Positions 31,972 through 45,800 of a stretch of 64,000 bases of DNA are shown in pieces (position 1 is the stretch's first letter; the number at the start of each line of letters is the position of its first letter). The stretch spans positions 7,812,001 to 7,876,000 of the forward strand of contig CM050666.1 in NCBI GenBank assembly GCA_027574665.1. Reading direction: 5' to 3'. Under the pieces are notes generated by a model, which was not told the DNA's origin, searched no databases, and worked only from the letters and a program-made list of their open reading frames with translations. The DNA comes from Rhynochetos jubatus (lineage: Eukaryota; Chordata; Aves; Eurypygiformes; Rhynochetidae). The translations under genes and the position numbers were made by a program.

Positions 31972-34900
31972 AAAAATTAATACTCAACCTATACTCTAGG
32001 GAAGAAATTCTGCTTTCTGAGAAGCTGTTCCCTTACACAGATGTTTTCATTCTGAGTGACCTAGTGCCTCATTTCTGTGAGATGTAAGTGGATAGGAATA
32101 GTCTTTGGGAACTCATACAGATTTCAGCAGGGATAAGAAAAATATTTCTCAAATTTTCAGACTTCTTACAAGCTGTAAAAAGTCTGGGCAGGCCCTTAGG
32201 AGTTACAACTGGCTCAAAAATGGCAGTTTGTATCCTATCAGTGGAATAAATCGTAATGTATCATCTACAGTAAACTTCCAAATACTATTTGGGGAGAAAC
32301 TGATTTTAGAGATGTCTTTTCTCTTCTTGATTGTCTGATCCAAACCTATGGAAAATTTTTTTAAACTGAAACCCCAACATTTCAGTTTGATGTTAAATCA
32401 GTAATGGAAGTATGTCATGGGATGCAGGTATGGATTGTGGAAGTGCACTTTTAAAATTCTTTTGAAAATGGTCATCAGGATGGTCTTACCCTTGGGATGG
32501 CAAGGCAACCTCCAATTTCTGTTTCACTGGTGACTTTGATATCACCTTTAAAAGTCATCAGCTACTGCATAATACTGTTACGAGAAGTGTCACTTGTCCG
32601 GCTGGTGAGGAGAGAGGGGAAGGAGCTGTAGCACAAATTGCAAAGTTGAACTAAATAGTCCAAAACATGGAATGGTGCTGAGTTTTGAATTTACAGTACT
32701 AATCTGCTACATCAGCTTTTCTTCTCTTGCCTCTTAAAACTTCTTTGATGTCTGGTGTAGGCTGTTCTGTTTTCCTTCCCTCCTTTGGTGAAAAATAATA
32801 GGTGATTTCAGTGAGACAATGCTCTCGCCTCTCTGGGGCTTCCAGTGACATCTGCTAACGTGTCCACCAACGTCAAATCGACTGACAACAAATTGACTAA
32901 TTTGCCTGTTCCCTTGTTGTCTTTCTGATGGGCCTGCCACACAACCAGTTCTTGAGTCTTTGAAGCAGTAGAAGTTAGCTGAAGGATTCAAGACAACGTT
33001 CAATGAAAAATGAAAGTATTCTTATATTTTACTAGACTCCAGATGAATTTCTACTGCTGCATTTTAACATCCAGCATCAGAAAAATTGCTCCTTAAAGGA
33101 GCCTGCATTTTTAAAACACAGCACGCTTGAATTGTTGTATTGTCCTTGATTGAAAACTAGTTTTAGTCATTCTGCTTACTGCATATGCAACATCTCTTTC
33201 GCTTATGGTTAATTCATACTTCTACCTTTCTTTCCCTTCCTTTCCCTACCCTGACCTCTTCTACAAAAAACCATACTGATGACCGTGAAGTCTTCTGGGT
33301 CTGCCATAGATAAGATTACAATTTTACCAATTACATTTGTTGGGGGGTTGGTTTGGGGGTGTTTTTGAGAATACAGAGGATGGAAATGCAGGAAAATTTT
33401 TAGAACAGGGCAAGATTAAGTAAAATCCACCCTCTGAGTGATGGAGGAGTGAAAGAGAGAGACAGGAATGCATTTAAGTATTATTAATGCCTATTTTAAA
33501 AAGGAAGTGGGCTGGAAAATAGAGCTACAAATGTCAGTTCTTTAGAGTGAAATACCAGTGCCTGAAAGAATTAGAAACACACCCATTAAAAAGGCAAAAC
33601 TGAGATGTGCTAACTCTGTCTTCAAACAGCCAAGGAAAGCATCACAGTGAAAGCGTCTGAGGTGACTTGCTGAGACCCCTCGACAATGTCTTGGAAGCTA
33701 ATGCTACTAAATGGATTTTTGTAAACATCCTTATGTGTGAGGTAGTGCTAAGAGGGAGCGTTCAGTCTGGGCAGTTACTGGTCACTGCGACTGCTGCCAT
33801 GAGGAAATGCCATGAAGTGTGTTAATGAATCGATACGGCTGGTGAGCTCTCATAAGATGAGTAATTGGGCATGGAGTGGTTACAGCAGAGTTGGCAGTTG
33901 AATAGTGTTAATCACAGCGATGACTTTAATAGCATTTAATAGACACTTATCTGAATTCAAAGTCAGATGAGATACTGCGCTTTTTAAAAGCATTTCCAGT
34001 GCGATTAGCTTTCCATCATGAAAAGTCTCTAAAATTTCCATTTTTTTTGTTGGATGTTGGGAAAAATGCTTCTCTTGCTTTCTGAATTCTGGTGATAAGT
34101 TGGCTGTCTGCACTGGAAAACCCGTTTTAAGTTGATAGTTTAAAAGAATAAAACCTCTCTCCCAAGCAATCCTTCAGAAACTAACAAAAAGATGCTTCCA
34201 AAACAAGTGACTGGGGAACAGGAATTTCTAAATGGCGTTGTACAAAAGGTAACCAGCAAATACCCTCAACCTGTAAAGGGCATAGATAGTTAGTTGAGCT
34301 GCTTAAAGTCTAAATTAAGATTGCAGCTCCACCCCGTGTGTGAGACTGTTGGTTAAATTACTTGTATTCCTGTGGATGCAGGTGCTTAATGCACACCACC
34401 AGGCGGGGTCTGTTTCTATTCTTACAGTGCTGAAGTATCAAACAAACACTTTAGGGAGAGGCTGGGGGATCACAACAGAGCCGATTGCAGGTGATTCACA
34501 TATAATTTAACTCTAGTTAAGCCCGAATTAAATTTCCCTTCTTAGTTCTATTACTGTCCTTTTTACAATTGGGCCTGTGCCATCAGACAAAATCCTACTA
34601 GGAAGGAATGGCCCATTCCCCCTTTTTGAGAAGCAAACAACTCCCGATGGACAAAACGTCATTCATGAAGGGTTGGACAGGATAAAAAATGAGCTTTTAA
34701 ATGAGTGCAAAACTTCCCAATCTACACTGTTGTGCATTCTCCCTAAACACATGTTTATAGGAGGTCCGATTGCGTTTGAATAGTTGTGCTGAAAAGCCAT
34801 GTGGTTTCTGCCAAGCTAGTCATAACCTTTACAACGGACAGCACCAAGCCCCAGGGGCTAGTCCTCCCTGCTTCCCTGAATCGAGCCGCTAGAACAGCCG

Positions 34901-36189
34901 GCCTGGTTGAGTAGTTGTTTTGCAGCGTTGACAGCTCTAAGAGCTAAACCAGCCACTTTCTGCCTATGTTTTGGTCGTTTTTAATGTATTTATTTGATCT
35001 TACTTTATCTAATGTTACTTCTGTTGATACCAGTCACGTCAGCTGAACAGTAATCAAATGAGGGAGTGACTGGACCTGGACACTTACCTGTCGTAGACAC
35101 TTCTTAAAATACTACCTTGACACGAATGGGTAGGCTCTTGTGATAACCTTACCTCTGGATAGAACAGGAAACTGAAATCTCAGAGAACCACTTAAACCTC
35201 TATTTTGGTGTGACCCATCAGAGCCGGAACACTCAAGCCTTCCCCACAAGCTGTTCAACGTTGCTGGTTTAATGTGCGGCAAGCTGTGCACGCTGCTGCT
35301 GGTGCACACAGAAATAAACAAGAGGCAGCTGTGTTGGCAGCATACAAAATTCAGCAAGATGTGGCTTTTGTCAAACAGAAGAGGACAGAATCAATAGGAA
35401 AAGAAATGTTTTCATGCTTCTTGGAATGCAAACAATGGAATAAAAAGAAGCAACCTAGAAGAGTTGGCAGTGCACTGTCAGCTTAAAACCACTGTTTCAA
35501 GCAAATGAATTTGGCTGCTTTGTAACGTCTGCTTTATTTTGTTAACAAACTCTTCTCAGTCGGGGTTTCATGTCTTGTTGTTATGTGCTTTACAGTCCGA
35601 AGAGAGAAGATATATTTAACTTTCCAAGGAGCTGAACGTATCTGGGCTTTGTCGCTAGTTAGATTATGATTATTGAATTTTCTCTCAGCTATTAAGCCTG
35701 ATTACTAATTTCCATAAGATATTAATATAGCAAGTACTGAACTTATTAATGATGAAATGGCTCTGGGTTTCCATGCACAAGAACTTCATCAGTCTTTCCT
35801 GATCTAGCAGATCACTTCTTGAAGTTTATTATTATTTGCGTGGCAATACATTAGGTATATGGAAGGTTTGACTCCCTGCAGGAAGTATTTATCCTTTTAT
35901 CTAAGGAATGATCGTTCCTTTTGGATGTTTAAGGATAAAGGGATGTTAGCTAGGAAGCTGGAGAGATCCTATGGGGACATTCTCAGGGCAATTAAGTACT
36001 ATGGCTTCCTCTTTTTCACGTTGCTCTTTCTAACTTTGTTAAAAGGCATTGTGCTTAATACTGGATGATTAATGCTGCTTTTTTATCTTTTTTCCCCAAG
36101 TCTGTTTAATAACAGCAAGCTGTTTGTTTTGTTGGGGGTTAAAACTTTATACTGGAAAAAAAAAAGGCCAGTATAACATTTTAACTTTA

Positions 36190-36225
36190 AAGTATTTTTA
36201 ACTTGCTAAGTATTTTTAACTTGCT
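36190..36225. repeat. Tandem duplication, 2 x 18 bp
   Basis: The unit aagtatttttaacttgct occurs twice without a mismatch and is followed by a third degenerate copy (taagtactttaacta). Confidence 0.9.
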
Positions 36226-37519
36226 TAAGTACTTTAACTACTTCTAACTTCCTCTTCTCAAAATAAGTCCTGCTCTGTCTTCCCCTTATTCTCTTCCAAA
36301 TTTTCTGTTTCTTCTTTTATGACCTTTAACACTGTCAGCCCCCTCCCCAAAATGCTGCTTCTTAGAATGTGAACTCCATTGGCTGTTAAGTCAGTTTAGT
36401 TGCCACTTTATAACCTTGATTTCATCTGTGTTCATAGTGAATGTGGTCCAGTCTCTGGAGGCCTGCAGCACCAAGAGTGTAGAAAGTACCGTGTCAGCTA
36501 GGAAGATAAGAGATTACAACAGCTGTTGTGTCTTTGGCATTGACCAGATTGGATGTGTGAGAAGAAAATCCTGTTATTTGCATGTTATTCCACAGGAATA
36601 CTTAAGCTTATTTCAGGTAACTGTAGCTCTCACCATGAATACAGGACTTAAGAAATATTCTTGTCCCTGTATTTCCTTGTTCCTGCAGCCTGTGTTTTCA
36701 AACATTTGCACTGTTTAGAGTGGGGAAAAAAGCTTTCTGACTTTCTCCACCTCTTCAGTTCTCTCTCTTTCTTGCCCTAGTTAACCGAACAGACAGGTTG
36801 GTAACTGCAAAGTACCACGTGGCTAATCAACCTCTCAGTCAGTGTAATTCTTCAGTGTCTGCTCTGTACAATAACTTCAGTCCTGTGCTTATTTAGTGGT
36901 AAGTTAGACCTCTGTAACTACTCCTGCTGACCTAAAAATCGTTCTTATCAGTATTAAAACAGTACAAGAGCAGAACTGTTGCTTTAGGCACATTTCTTGC
37001 CACAGTGTTGGCTAACGAACCTTGAATGAAAGTAAGAGGGCCAGTGACTTTGATACAGGAGCTGTTAGCCAAGTGCTGTAGAACTGTAGTCCTTATTTAT
37101 TTTGTGTGCTAATCTGCACTTGTGACCCTGAGCAGAAAAGCTGCAGTACAGCAAGTTTTACAAGCTGTGGCTTAATCAGTTATCTAGTATCTCAAAACTC
37201 TTATTTAAGATGACTGGTTTTGTGCACAGGTCAGAAACCTGTTGTCATTGATCATTAAATGCTATGCATATTGTACATTCATTTACATGGACTGTTCTAA
37301 TAGTGCTTGTGTGTATTATGCTACATTACCATATTTTTAATATATATATAGTATGTTTTGCATGAGGTTTAATTGTCGGGGGTTTTGTATTGTCACTTTT
37401 GTATTCACACAGTGCCTCATGTATCTATTTGCATATTGCAAGAAGTTGTTTCAGAACAGTGATTGGAAACGGGTGGGGTAAGAACTCTCCACTGTAGGAT
37501 CTGGTGTTTCTGAAGTATT

Positions 37520-37525
37520 AATAAA
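37520..37525 (+). terminator. PPM1F: Candidate distal PPM1F poly(A) signal
   Basis: The AATAAA sits in tattaataaagtatattg and is followed by T/G-rich sequence. Its distance from the stop codon (7.85 kb) makes use uncertain. Confidence 0.3.
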
Positions 37526-40500
37526 GTATATTGATTTGAAGCATTGCTTGTTTATTTTCTTAAATGCATTTTTCATTTCAATACTTCAAGTGGCTGGATC
37601 CGCCATGGTCATACTGCACATCTTGGAGTGGTTACCCTGCCACCAAATCTTACCTTCTTCCATAGGGCCTTTCCGGGAAAACAGATCAGTGGAAGCACTA
37701 CAAGGAGACGATCCTTGGGACCACAGAGTAGAGTTTCTTGAAAAGATGTCACTGAAACCATCTTAGAAATGGACTGCATGCCACTCATTCTTGATCTAAT
37801 TTTTCTTTCATTCTTTTCACCAGCTAACAGCAGTAACACATCAGGGGAAGTTTGGCGTGCTACCTAATGTCTTACAGCAATGGGATAATGATGCGTTGCA
37901 TCAGAGATCGTGACCATTTGTTTACTTGCATACTTGTTAAAGAAGTGGTCTTTAGCTGTTAAAGTGGAAGGATGGGCAGTGAATTCTTGGAGTATGTTAG
38001 AGCTGATTTACTACAGAACATAGAGGAAGTTTTGATAAGGATGGTTAACTTTCAAAATACAAGGATGGCTTGGAAGCTAAGCTAACCTGTGTGATGGTTT
38101 CTGAAGTGCTGGTGTTCCTGTCCTCAAAGTAAGATACAAGGAGAGCAAGACAGGCAAAACAGACTTGACAATAAAGCAAACTTTAACAGTCTTGGGGGTC
38201 TGAGAGCTGAAGCCTTTTTGGCAGTTTGTCTAAACACTATTGTATTCATCCTAGCGAAGAAGAAAAATAAAAATCTGTTAAGAGCCCAGGGTGTTGCGTT
38301 AGGGGGAAGCAGATAGGGTATTTCTTGAAGTACAAAAATAAGGTTAACCATAATCATCAGGAAGATTCTGCTCAAGGTGCTGTGGGCATCCTTGAACCTA
38401 CTTCAGATCAAACCTCAAATCTCTTGAAAACACCTTCCATTTCATGGTTCTAATTGGTTGGTTTGGGGTTTTTTTGGTTGGTTTGGGGGTGTTTTTTAAT
38501 GGTATGAAATCCCAGGGGTGAAAATTCACTTTCAATAATCTCTAGAAAAGTAGCAAATTCTCAGAAAAGTATAGGCTGGGGATTTGCTTGATGAGGCTTA
38601 GCAGAAGTTTCCTACCCCGTGATTCACTTGGCTCACCAGGGTGCATAAGCAACAGATAACTGTCACTGTTTTTTCATGATTATGTGAAGTGGTTATGGGA
38701 ATCCATCATCCAGGAAACTCCACAATCCAAAACCAACTATGGCTACTCTTTGCTGATAACAACACAGAGCTGAACAAAATCACTCCAGTGTCTTGGAGGC
38801 ATCTTTGGTACTTCCTAAGAACAGGTGCCCTCTTCCTGTAGATCTGAGTCCATTCCAGTTGAGGACAGGACTGAGCATCACTATTGTTTCTCCTTGCTGG
38901 TGCCCAACATTGGCTTTACTGTCTCTTTTTGATCAGTAGGTGAAATCCAGACGTTGGTGGTTCCTGTTGGTTGTGCTGTCTTACTCACGATTGCTTTCTT
39001 TTTCATCTAGCAGATCTCCATAGACCACGTGTTCAACATGGGGCTCATAGCCAACCTTCTGCTCTGTGGTATCAGTCATCTGCAGCTCTGTTGCTGGTGG
39101 GTTTGAGCAAGAAGCAATCAATAAGCCCATGGAAATGAATGTAACATTTTGATTTAAACCTGCGTGAAGCTAAACTTAGATGCCATTGATGGGTTCATGA
39201 CATTATTCACCTCAATTGTTTGAGCAAGCAATTACAGATCTTCGTGTCATGTTTAATCACCCCCATTTGATACATGTTTCTTTGCAACAATGTGGTGTAA
39301 AATCTGTAGCCACTCATTTCCTAGACTGTAGAAAGTAATGAAATAGCAGGGGTGATGAGGCAGATGTTTGTGTCTGAATTACGGACTGTTACAACACAGA
39401 TGAGAACTATTTAATTCTCGTAGAGCTGCTCAGTTTACCTTGACTAGTATTTGCTGGTTTCATCCAGGTTCTCTGGAAACTTGACTGGGAATTGCTATGC
39501 AGAAATGAATTCTTCAGCTCTACTAGATCAGTCTGGAAATGCCTGTCCTCTACACCTGGGAAATGGAGTGAGCAGAAGTGCTTAATCAGAGACTAGGAGA
39601 GCTTTAAGAAATTCGGGCTCTCCTCTAGTAACGCAGACTTCACACGTCCCTGCTCTTTGGCGAGGGTCAGACAGAACTTTCTGCATCTAGATCGAGTTTC
39701 ATCTAGATTCAGGTAGCACTCACGCAGATGATAGGCTTTCACCTTACTGTCGCTTAAGGCTGGGGTGGGTTTTGTAAGAAATCAGGCATAGTCTTGAATA
39801 TGTCATGCAGAAGGTTGCTTGTAAATTATGTGTAGAGACTGTAATAGGTATTTACCTGTTTCACCAAACTGGTAATGCAGTTCTGCATATGTAACTGTGC
39901 AGATGTCTTACAGCCAACATCCCTTCTGTAAAAAAACCCTTTTTTGTTTTCAAAGTGCTAAGCTGTTCTTGAACTTTTCTGGTTTGCATATATAACAAAA
40001 TCTGTTACCAGTTGCACTACAGCTCTTAATATTTCGTTAGATGTTTTTTGCTACTTGCACTTTGGTTTTGTTGTATGGGGGTTTTTGTTTGTTTTACTGG
40101 AGTTAAAATGTTTTGAAGTTTGGGTTTGCTACATTCTCATGTTGTTGAGCTGTTTGGAAAGTTCTCATTAGAATGAGAAAATATTTAAATGTTTAAAGGG
40201 TGCAGCTGTTATCTAGCCTTCAAATAGAAGTAGTTCTTGGAAAGAAATATTTTGAATGTGCCTTATCAAACATAAACCTGCTCATTTTATACAAGAGTTC
40301 ATTGTATGCTTGAGGCATATAATAAGGCAAACCCAACTCTTTTGCATAGCCTAATAGAAAAAAAATCTAGCTATGTTGTGGTGGGCCAGAGTAGCTACAG
40401 TACCTCAGCCTGCTGTTTGGTTTGATGTTCTGTTTTCCCTGGAAAAGGTGGCACAAACGGTGGAAGAGAGACTTACTTCCCACATCATATTCTAGGCTGT

Positions 40501-40564
40501 AGACTAAGCACCTCCAGGAAAGAGCCTGTGACCCCCTCCTGCCCAGCCTGGTTTTTCTGCGTAG

Positions 40565-40602
40565 ACCTACAGCCCATGACAGGAAACTGCTCCTATCTCA
40601 AG
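40565..40602 (+). other. Candidate 38-nt unannotated exon
   Basis: The segment is preceded by tggtttttctgcgtag and followed by gtaagg, both good splice consensus sequences. It could equally be a chance pairing; there is no supporting frame or homology. Confidence 0.15.
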
Positions 40603-42714
40603 GTAAGGATCTCGGTTTGGAAAAGGCAAATTGTTCTGCAGGTGTCCGAATGCTCTTCAGGGCTTTGTGCTCCTGCCCCTAGAGGGCTCCCCCCTCCCTT
40701 CTGCCAGGCGAAACAAAAAGCATTGGCTGAGATCGGTGGTGTTGCCCATTGCCACCCATCGTTCAAACGGGCCCCCAGCATATTGTGTCGTTGCCCTATT
40801 TTCATCTTGCAGGTCAGAACTGGAAAGTGGAGTGGGAAGTTTCTTTGCATGGCAGTACCTTCCTTCCCTGTACCTTGTAAGCAGTTGCAGTGTTTCTGGT
40901 ACTAATCCTGTGTTTTGCTTTTTACCGGTTAAAACGCCAGCAGTTGGTTTGGGCTGGGGTACAGCTGTCCAGTACCAGATCTGTGATAATGGCCAACAGC
41001 AGTCATCTGGGGAGAGTGCAAAGAGCCTTTTACATGGGAGGCAGGAAAGAAGGAAGTAAGAAAGAAGTAATTTCTCTACACAGAATATAAAAGGTGTTTA
41101 TGTGTTTAGTAGGCGATAAGGGATACCTGGCTTTTAGTCTAGGGCCCAGTCCCTTTACAAAACCAGGTTCTGGTGTCAGTGTGGGGCAAAGAAAAAAGCT
41201 TTTAACAATGGAACTGAAGACACTTCAGGCTTTCACTATAATTAAAAATAGTCATTTAAAATCTTGTGCAAAGTCTATGCTTGAAAAAGTTCAAAGTTAT
41301 AATTAAGCCAGGCTGCTAACGATGGATCTAATTGTTGGTTTACTGACAGGCACACGTAAGGCGAGTTGGGCCACCGACACATATTTCACCCAATTGCTTT
41401 CTGTTGATGCAGCTAATTCCACACAACTGTTCCAGCAGTTGGAATGACTGGCATGGGGTGAAGTGTGGACGTATGTCAAGAGTTTTCCCTGACAGATTTA
41501 ACTGGCCAAATGTCGTTGGTCTTTAAAGGTACCATGTCCTTGGTGTTGGCTCTCAAGGCTCCCTGGAGCACAGCAGCTTAGCCCTGCTCCTGCTGAAACC
41601 CTGCTGTTGAGGGACTCGAGATGGGAGAATGAATTAGATGCTGAATGGCTCTGACCATTCCCCTTTCTGTCGTATCAGTCACCTGAAGTCTCGTATCTTT
41701 CTGAAGAAAGGAATCATTGCGGTTGAGGCAAAGGTCAAGTTCAGCAGTGTAGGCAGGCTTTGTTGTTGCATTGCTTTTAAAAACAAACACTCTCTCTCTG
41801 CCTCTCTCTGTCCCACCCTTCAATGGATCTTCATCTCTTCAAAATGTTAGAAATATCAAATCATGCATGGACAGACCTCCTCTTACTACAGATCTGAAGC
41901 TGATTGCCTGCACTGGTGACTGGCTGGGATACTGAAGTAAACCTCAAACTCTAAGACTACATTTGAATTCTAAATACAGTGCGTTTGGAAGTCAGGGGTT
42001 GAACCACTGAACAATGTTCCTGCTACACAGTGCAGTGTATACTAACCAGAATATTATGAGGAGAGCATTTCAAGTGCTTATTTCTGGACTGACATTAGAA
42101 CCTTTGGAAGTTTAACCTAATTTCTTCCCCCTACCCCCCTCCGTTATGTTCTTCCTCATGGAAATGTTTATAAGACTGGGGGGTTTTTGCCTTAATTGTA
42201 GCATCTCAATTTGTGTCTTGGTTTTGTCAGGTTTCTAAGGTGAAGAAATTACGGATCTGTATTCTTAAGCCCCTTCAACTGGTGACTTTTTTAATGTATT
42301 TGGTAATGCTAGCAAGAGACTGGAAAGTGGCTGCTTTCTGCAGGGTGAAAGAGACAGAGGGGGCATCCAAGTAAGGTAGTAGTTTAAGGACAGGTTAATT
42401 AATAAATCCTAATACAAATACTAATAAAAACTGTTCATTTCAACCCCCTACTAATAATCACCTTTTGTAATGGGAAGATGTTACAAAGGCCTGGCTCCAC
42501 CCTCAGAAAACCGTCTTGTAATATCTTCTTGTTAATGACATTTTAAGTCAATGAGCTATTCCCAGATAGCAGTGGGCCAAGCCAGGATGTGCATTAGCAG
42601 GCTAATGGCAGGCATTCTGCCTTGCTGAAGGTGGTGTGTCTCATGGCAATCCTCTAGGACTTGGCTGCATCACTTGGAGCACTTAATACTGGCTCTGCTA
42701 AAGCACTTTGTGCT

Positions 42715-42800
42715 CCCATTGCCTCCCTGGGGAGACTGCGCCATTGACTAATAGATCTCGCTGACAGCAAGTCTTTCCTGCTCTTCAGTCTGACTGATCT
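42715..42800 (-). mobile_element. Possible ancient CR1/L3-like fragment
   Basis: The order of short segments (ctccctggggagactgcgcc, then ctcgctgacagcaagtcttt, then cctgctcttcagtctgactg) resembles a diverged reverse-strand CR1 3' UTR. The match is loose and by eye only. Confidence 0.35.
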
Positions 42801-45800
42801 CGGCTCCAATATACAGAACTGTAGCTTCTTTGACTGTTCTTGAATGAAAAAAATCAAAAAAGAAAGGCAAAAAGTCATCACACTTGTATAAAAACTTGAA
42901 ACCAATCTGGTTTTCAGTGCTCACTGTAAAACTTGTAGAACTTGGGGTTTTAGTTAAATACTGCCTGCGTACATTTTGGGCTGGTGGCAGCAGGATCTGG
43001 GAGGTGGCTAGGACAGATGCACTCATGAGGAAAACCAGTGTGACTTTGAATCTGTCGGTGACCGATGCGTGTGCCTGTGACACGGGCGAAAGCTGGCAGC
43101 TAATGAAAGCCGCCCTGAGCTGCTCAGGGCTGAGGGGAAGTTTGTGAAGTTACAGGGTGCGCTAGTTGGGGTGTCACGGGGAGGCCGGGGGTGTGAACGG
43201 GAGACCACCGCGGCTGTGTTTTACAAGGAAAACGCTGCCAGTGTAACAGCAGCTTGCAGAGCGCTCTGGCTTGGGCAGTGGGAGCTGCGTGCAGCCACTG
43301 CCAGCCGTGGAGAGAGGCTGGTGTGCAGGAAGTTGCTGGAGAGAGGTTTTCACAAGGACCTGTTGTTTGGTTGCTCAGATTATATCAGTGTTCTGGCTAT
43401 TGAGAGGATTTGGCCTTTGAGTTTTGCTTTCAGCTTTATTTATTTTTGCCCGTTCTCAATTCTTTCTGTGAATACCAATATTCTGAGTCACCCAGAATGA
43501 TTTCTGCCTTCATTAAAGATTCCTTCCAGCTCCCCTTCAACTGCCTGTAGGCTGCTGCCTGCCCCTGCCTCCCCCTATGCACTTTGCTGCACATATTTAG
43601 CTCTCAGTATTCCATCGCTCATCAACTCCTGCAGCTCTGGCACTTGAATGCCTTCAACCTTATTAAACTACATTGTACCTTTGGTTCTTTGCACAACTTT
43701 GATTCTTCACCTGACCTGTTCTGTACTGTCCCTGCTACTAGTGAAACATGGTTTCAAGCATTTGAGATGGGGTGTGGGGCCATAGTTTATCCTAGGCCTA
43801 CAGCAGCTGTGCTTGGAGCTGATCAAGTGAAATGGTTAAACCAGGAAAGTGGGCATCCAGACCCTTTAGCCTGTTTCTGTACACCGCATCCTTCTGCATC
43901 GCCCTGGATAAATCCCAGTTAGCTATGGGTGTCTTTGTTTCTTTGATATACAACTGCCTGGTGTCTACACCAAACAAACAGGACTGTGTTTCTATAAAAC
44001 CAAAATTAAAAGATGCGATATACAAAAGAAGTAATTGTGTAGTTCTTTAAAGGGTATTCCTACATGAATTGCTGAGCTCTGTGGCACACTAAAGCTTGTG
44101 TAGAAGAAATTCTACAAATCAATAAAGAAAATAACCTGCAAAGGAGGATGCCTCTCCTATTACAGCACTAAGTGTGGATACTGTAGATGTCTTAATGCTA
44201 GTTAATGACTGTCCCTAATGGTATTCAAACAATGTACATTTGCTTTAGCTTTTTTCAAAGTCCAGATGAGCTGCTCAGAGTTCTCTTAATGATGCGAATT
44301 ATTTAACGCTCATTTGTATGCAGTATGCCCCTGCTTTGAAAGTACCTCGCAGAATTCAAGCCAAATTCAGCCTTGCAGCTCCACTGTAGTCCGTGCTTTT
44401 CTGTGCATCTGTTTTCTTCTTGCTTGAAGAGTTAAATTCTTGTTATGTTGATTTAATTTTGTAAAGCTAAGATCTGCAAGCAGTTTTTAGTCACCCTTCT
44501 CCCAAAAAAGTAGCCGTAAGTACAACTGCCGTTCTGTTGATTCTCACATCTCCCTCTTCACCCCTGCGAAAGGAGGACAGGCTAAGCAGAATGTAATTTT
44601 TTGCTGTTCTTTTCTTTCCTCTACTTTGCACCTCCTAAGCACAGTTTTGATGATATCTGGCACTTGTCCTGAAAATCATCCTGCAAAGAATCTCTGCCAT
44701 CTGATGTATGCAAGATCCTGAGTTCTTCTCTGTGGCCCATTTCTGGTTTAACCCAGCAGGAACTGATGGAGGCCCATATCCTGTACAATCCCGCAGGTTA
44801 GTTACGCTCAGCGTAACGGTGTCAGGATGCACTTTCTCATGGCTGAGAGCAGTATGGCAGGGGAGCCTGCCCTGGTATGTTGATGACAGTAGCTGTTGAA
44901 AGGTGCAACCGACATTCTTAGTTCTGGCATATTCTCATTTTTCAGTGTTGGCCTTCATAACGCAATATTCTTGTGTAATTTTTAATTCATCCCAACTATG
45001 TTTTTAACACTTTAAAATAAAAAAATCATCTGCAATCATATCATTCGCTCCCCCTGGGTAATGGGTAGGGGTGTGATTTTCAGCTTGCAGCACAGACCCA
45101 CAACCATCTACTGCCTGCACGGAGTAAGTGGGAGTAATGGAAAAGCATCCTTTCTAGATGTGCATGTCACTGGAATGGGCAGCGATGGTTCTTGTCAGCT
45201 GTTCGATATTTGCTGGCAGCACAGGAATGAGTGTTGAGACATGGGAATAATGGGTTCATTTCCAAGCTCCACAGCGGATGAATCTAGATGCCCTGTTGTC
45301 CTATTATAAAATAGGACAATACAATATTGTTCTACTATACGGCTGCTTCCCCTCTCCCTTTGCTGCAGTACTGTCCTCCGCTAGCTCCTTCCTCTCCCTC
45401 CCGCCAGCTCCTCCCTCCCCCCTGCTTGCCCATCCCTTTTGGCCTGCATCTCTTCCTTCTCTCCTGCTGGGGATGGAGGTAATCCCCGGAGGAATGTGGC
45501 CCACAGGCCTCTGCAGGATTTGGGGGTGTGACTCGGAGAGCCTCTGATGGTGCATGCAGAGCAGGAAAAAGCAATCTCATGTCACCTGGCAGCACAGGGA
45601 GGGAAGAGCTGGGGGGTTGGGGGCTGTTCAGTGTGCCTGGCTGTCCAGCCAGCTTATCAGACGAAAAAGAGAGGCTAGACTTTGCGGCTGCATGTGCTAT
45701 TTGCCTATTCATTGTGTCTGGGTGATGAATTCGCTGCCTGTGGTTTTAATAAATACCTTTCATAGCTACTTTCTGCTTCAGTGCCCCTCGGGATAGCTCT

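Larger units (their letters stand above)
29669..37525 (+). other. PPM1F: PPM1F 3' UTR and possible distal UTR / spacer
   Basis: After the stop codon comes AT-rich sequence with no coding signal. An AU-rich element of overlapping TTTATTT motifs lies at 30454-30469. Candidate poly(A) signals AATAAA occur at 31966, 32245, 34147 and 37520. The sequence does not decide which is used. The last one, followed by a GT/T-rich stretch, would give a 3' UTR of about 7.9 kb. A run of 14 T lies at 31908-31921. Confidence 0.5.
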
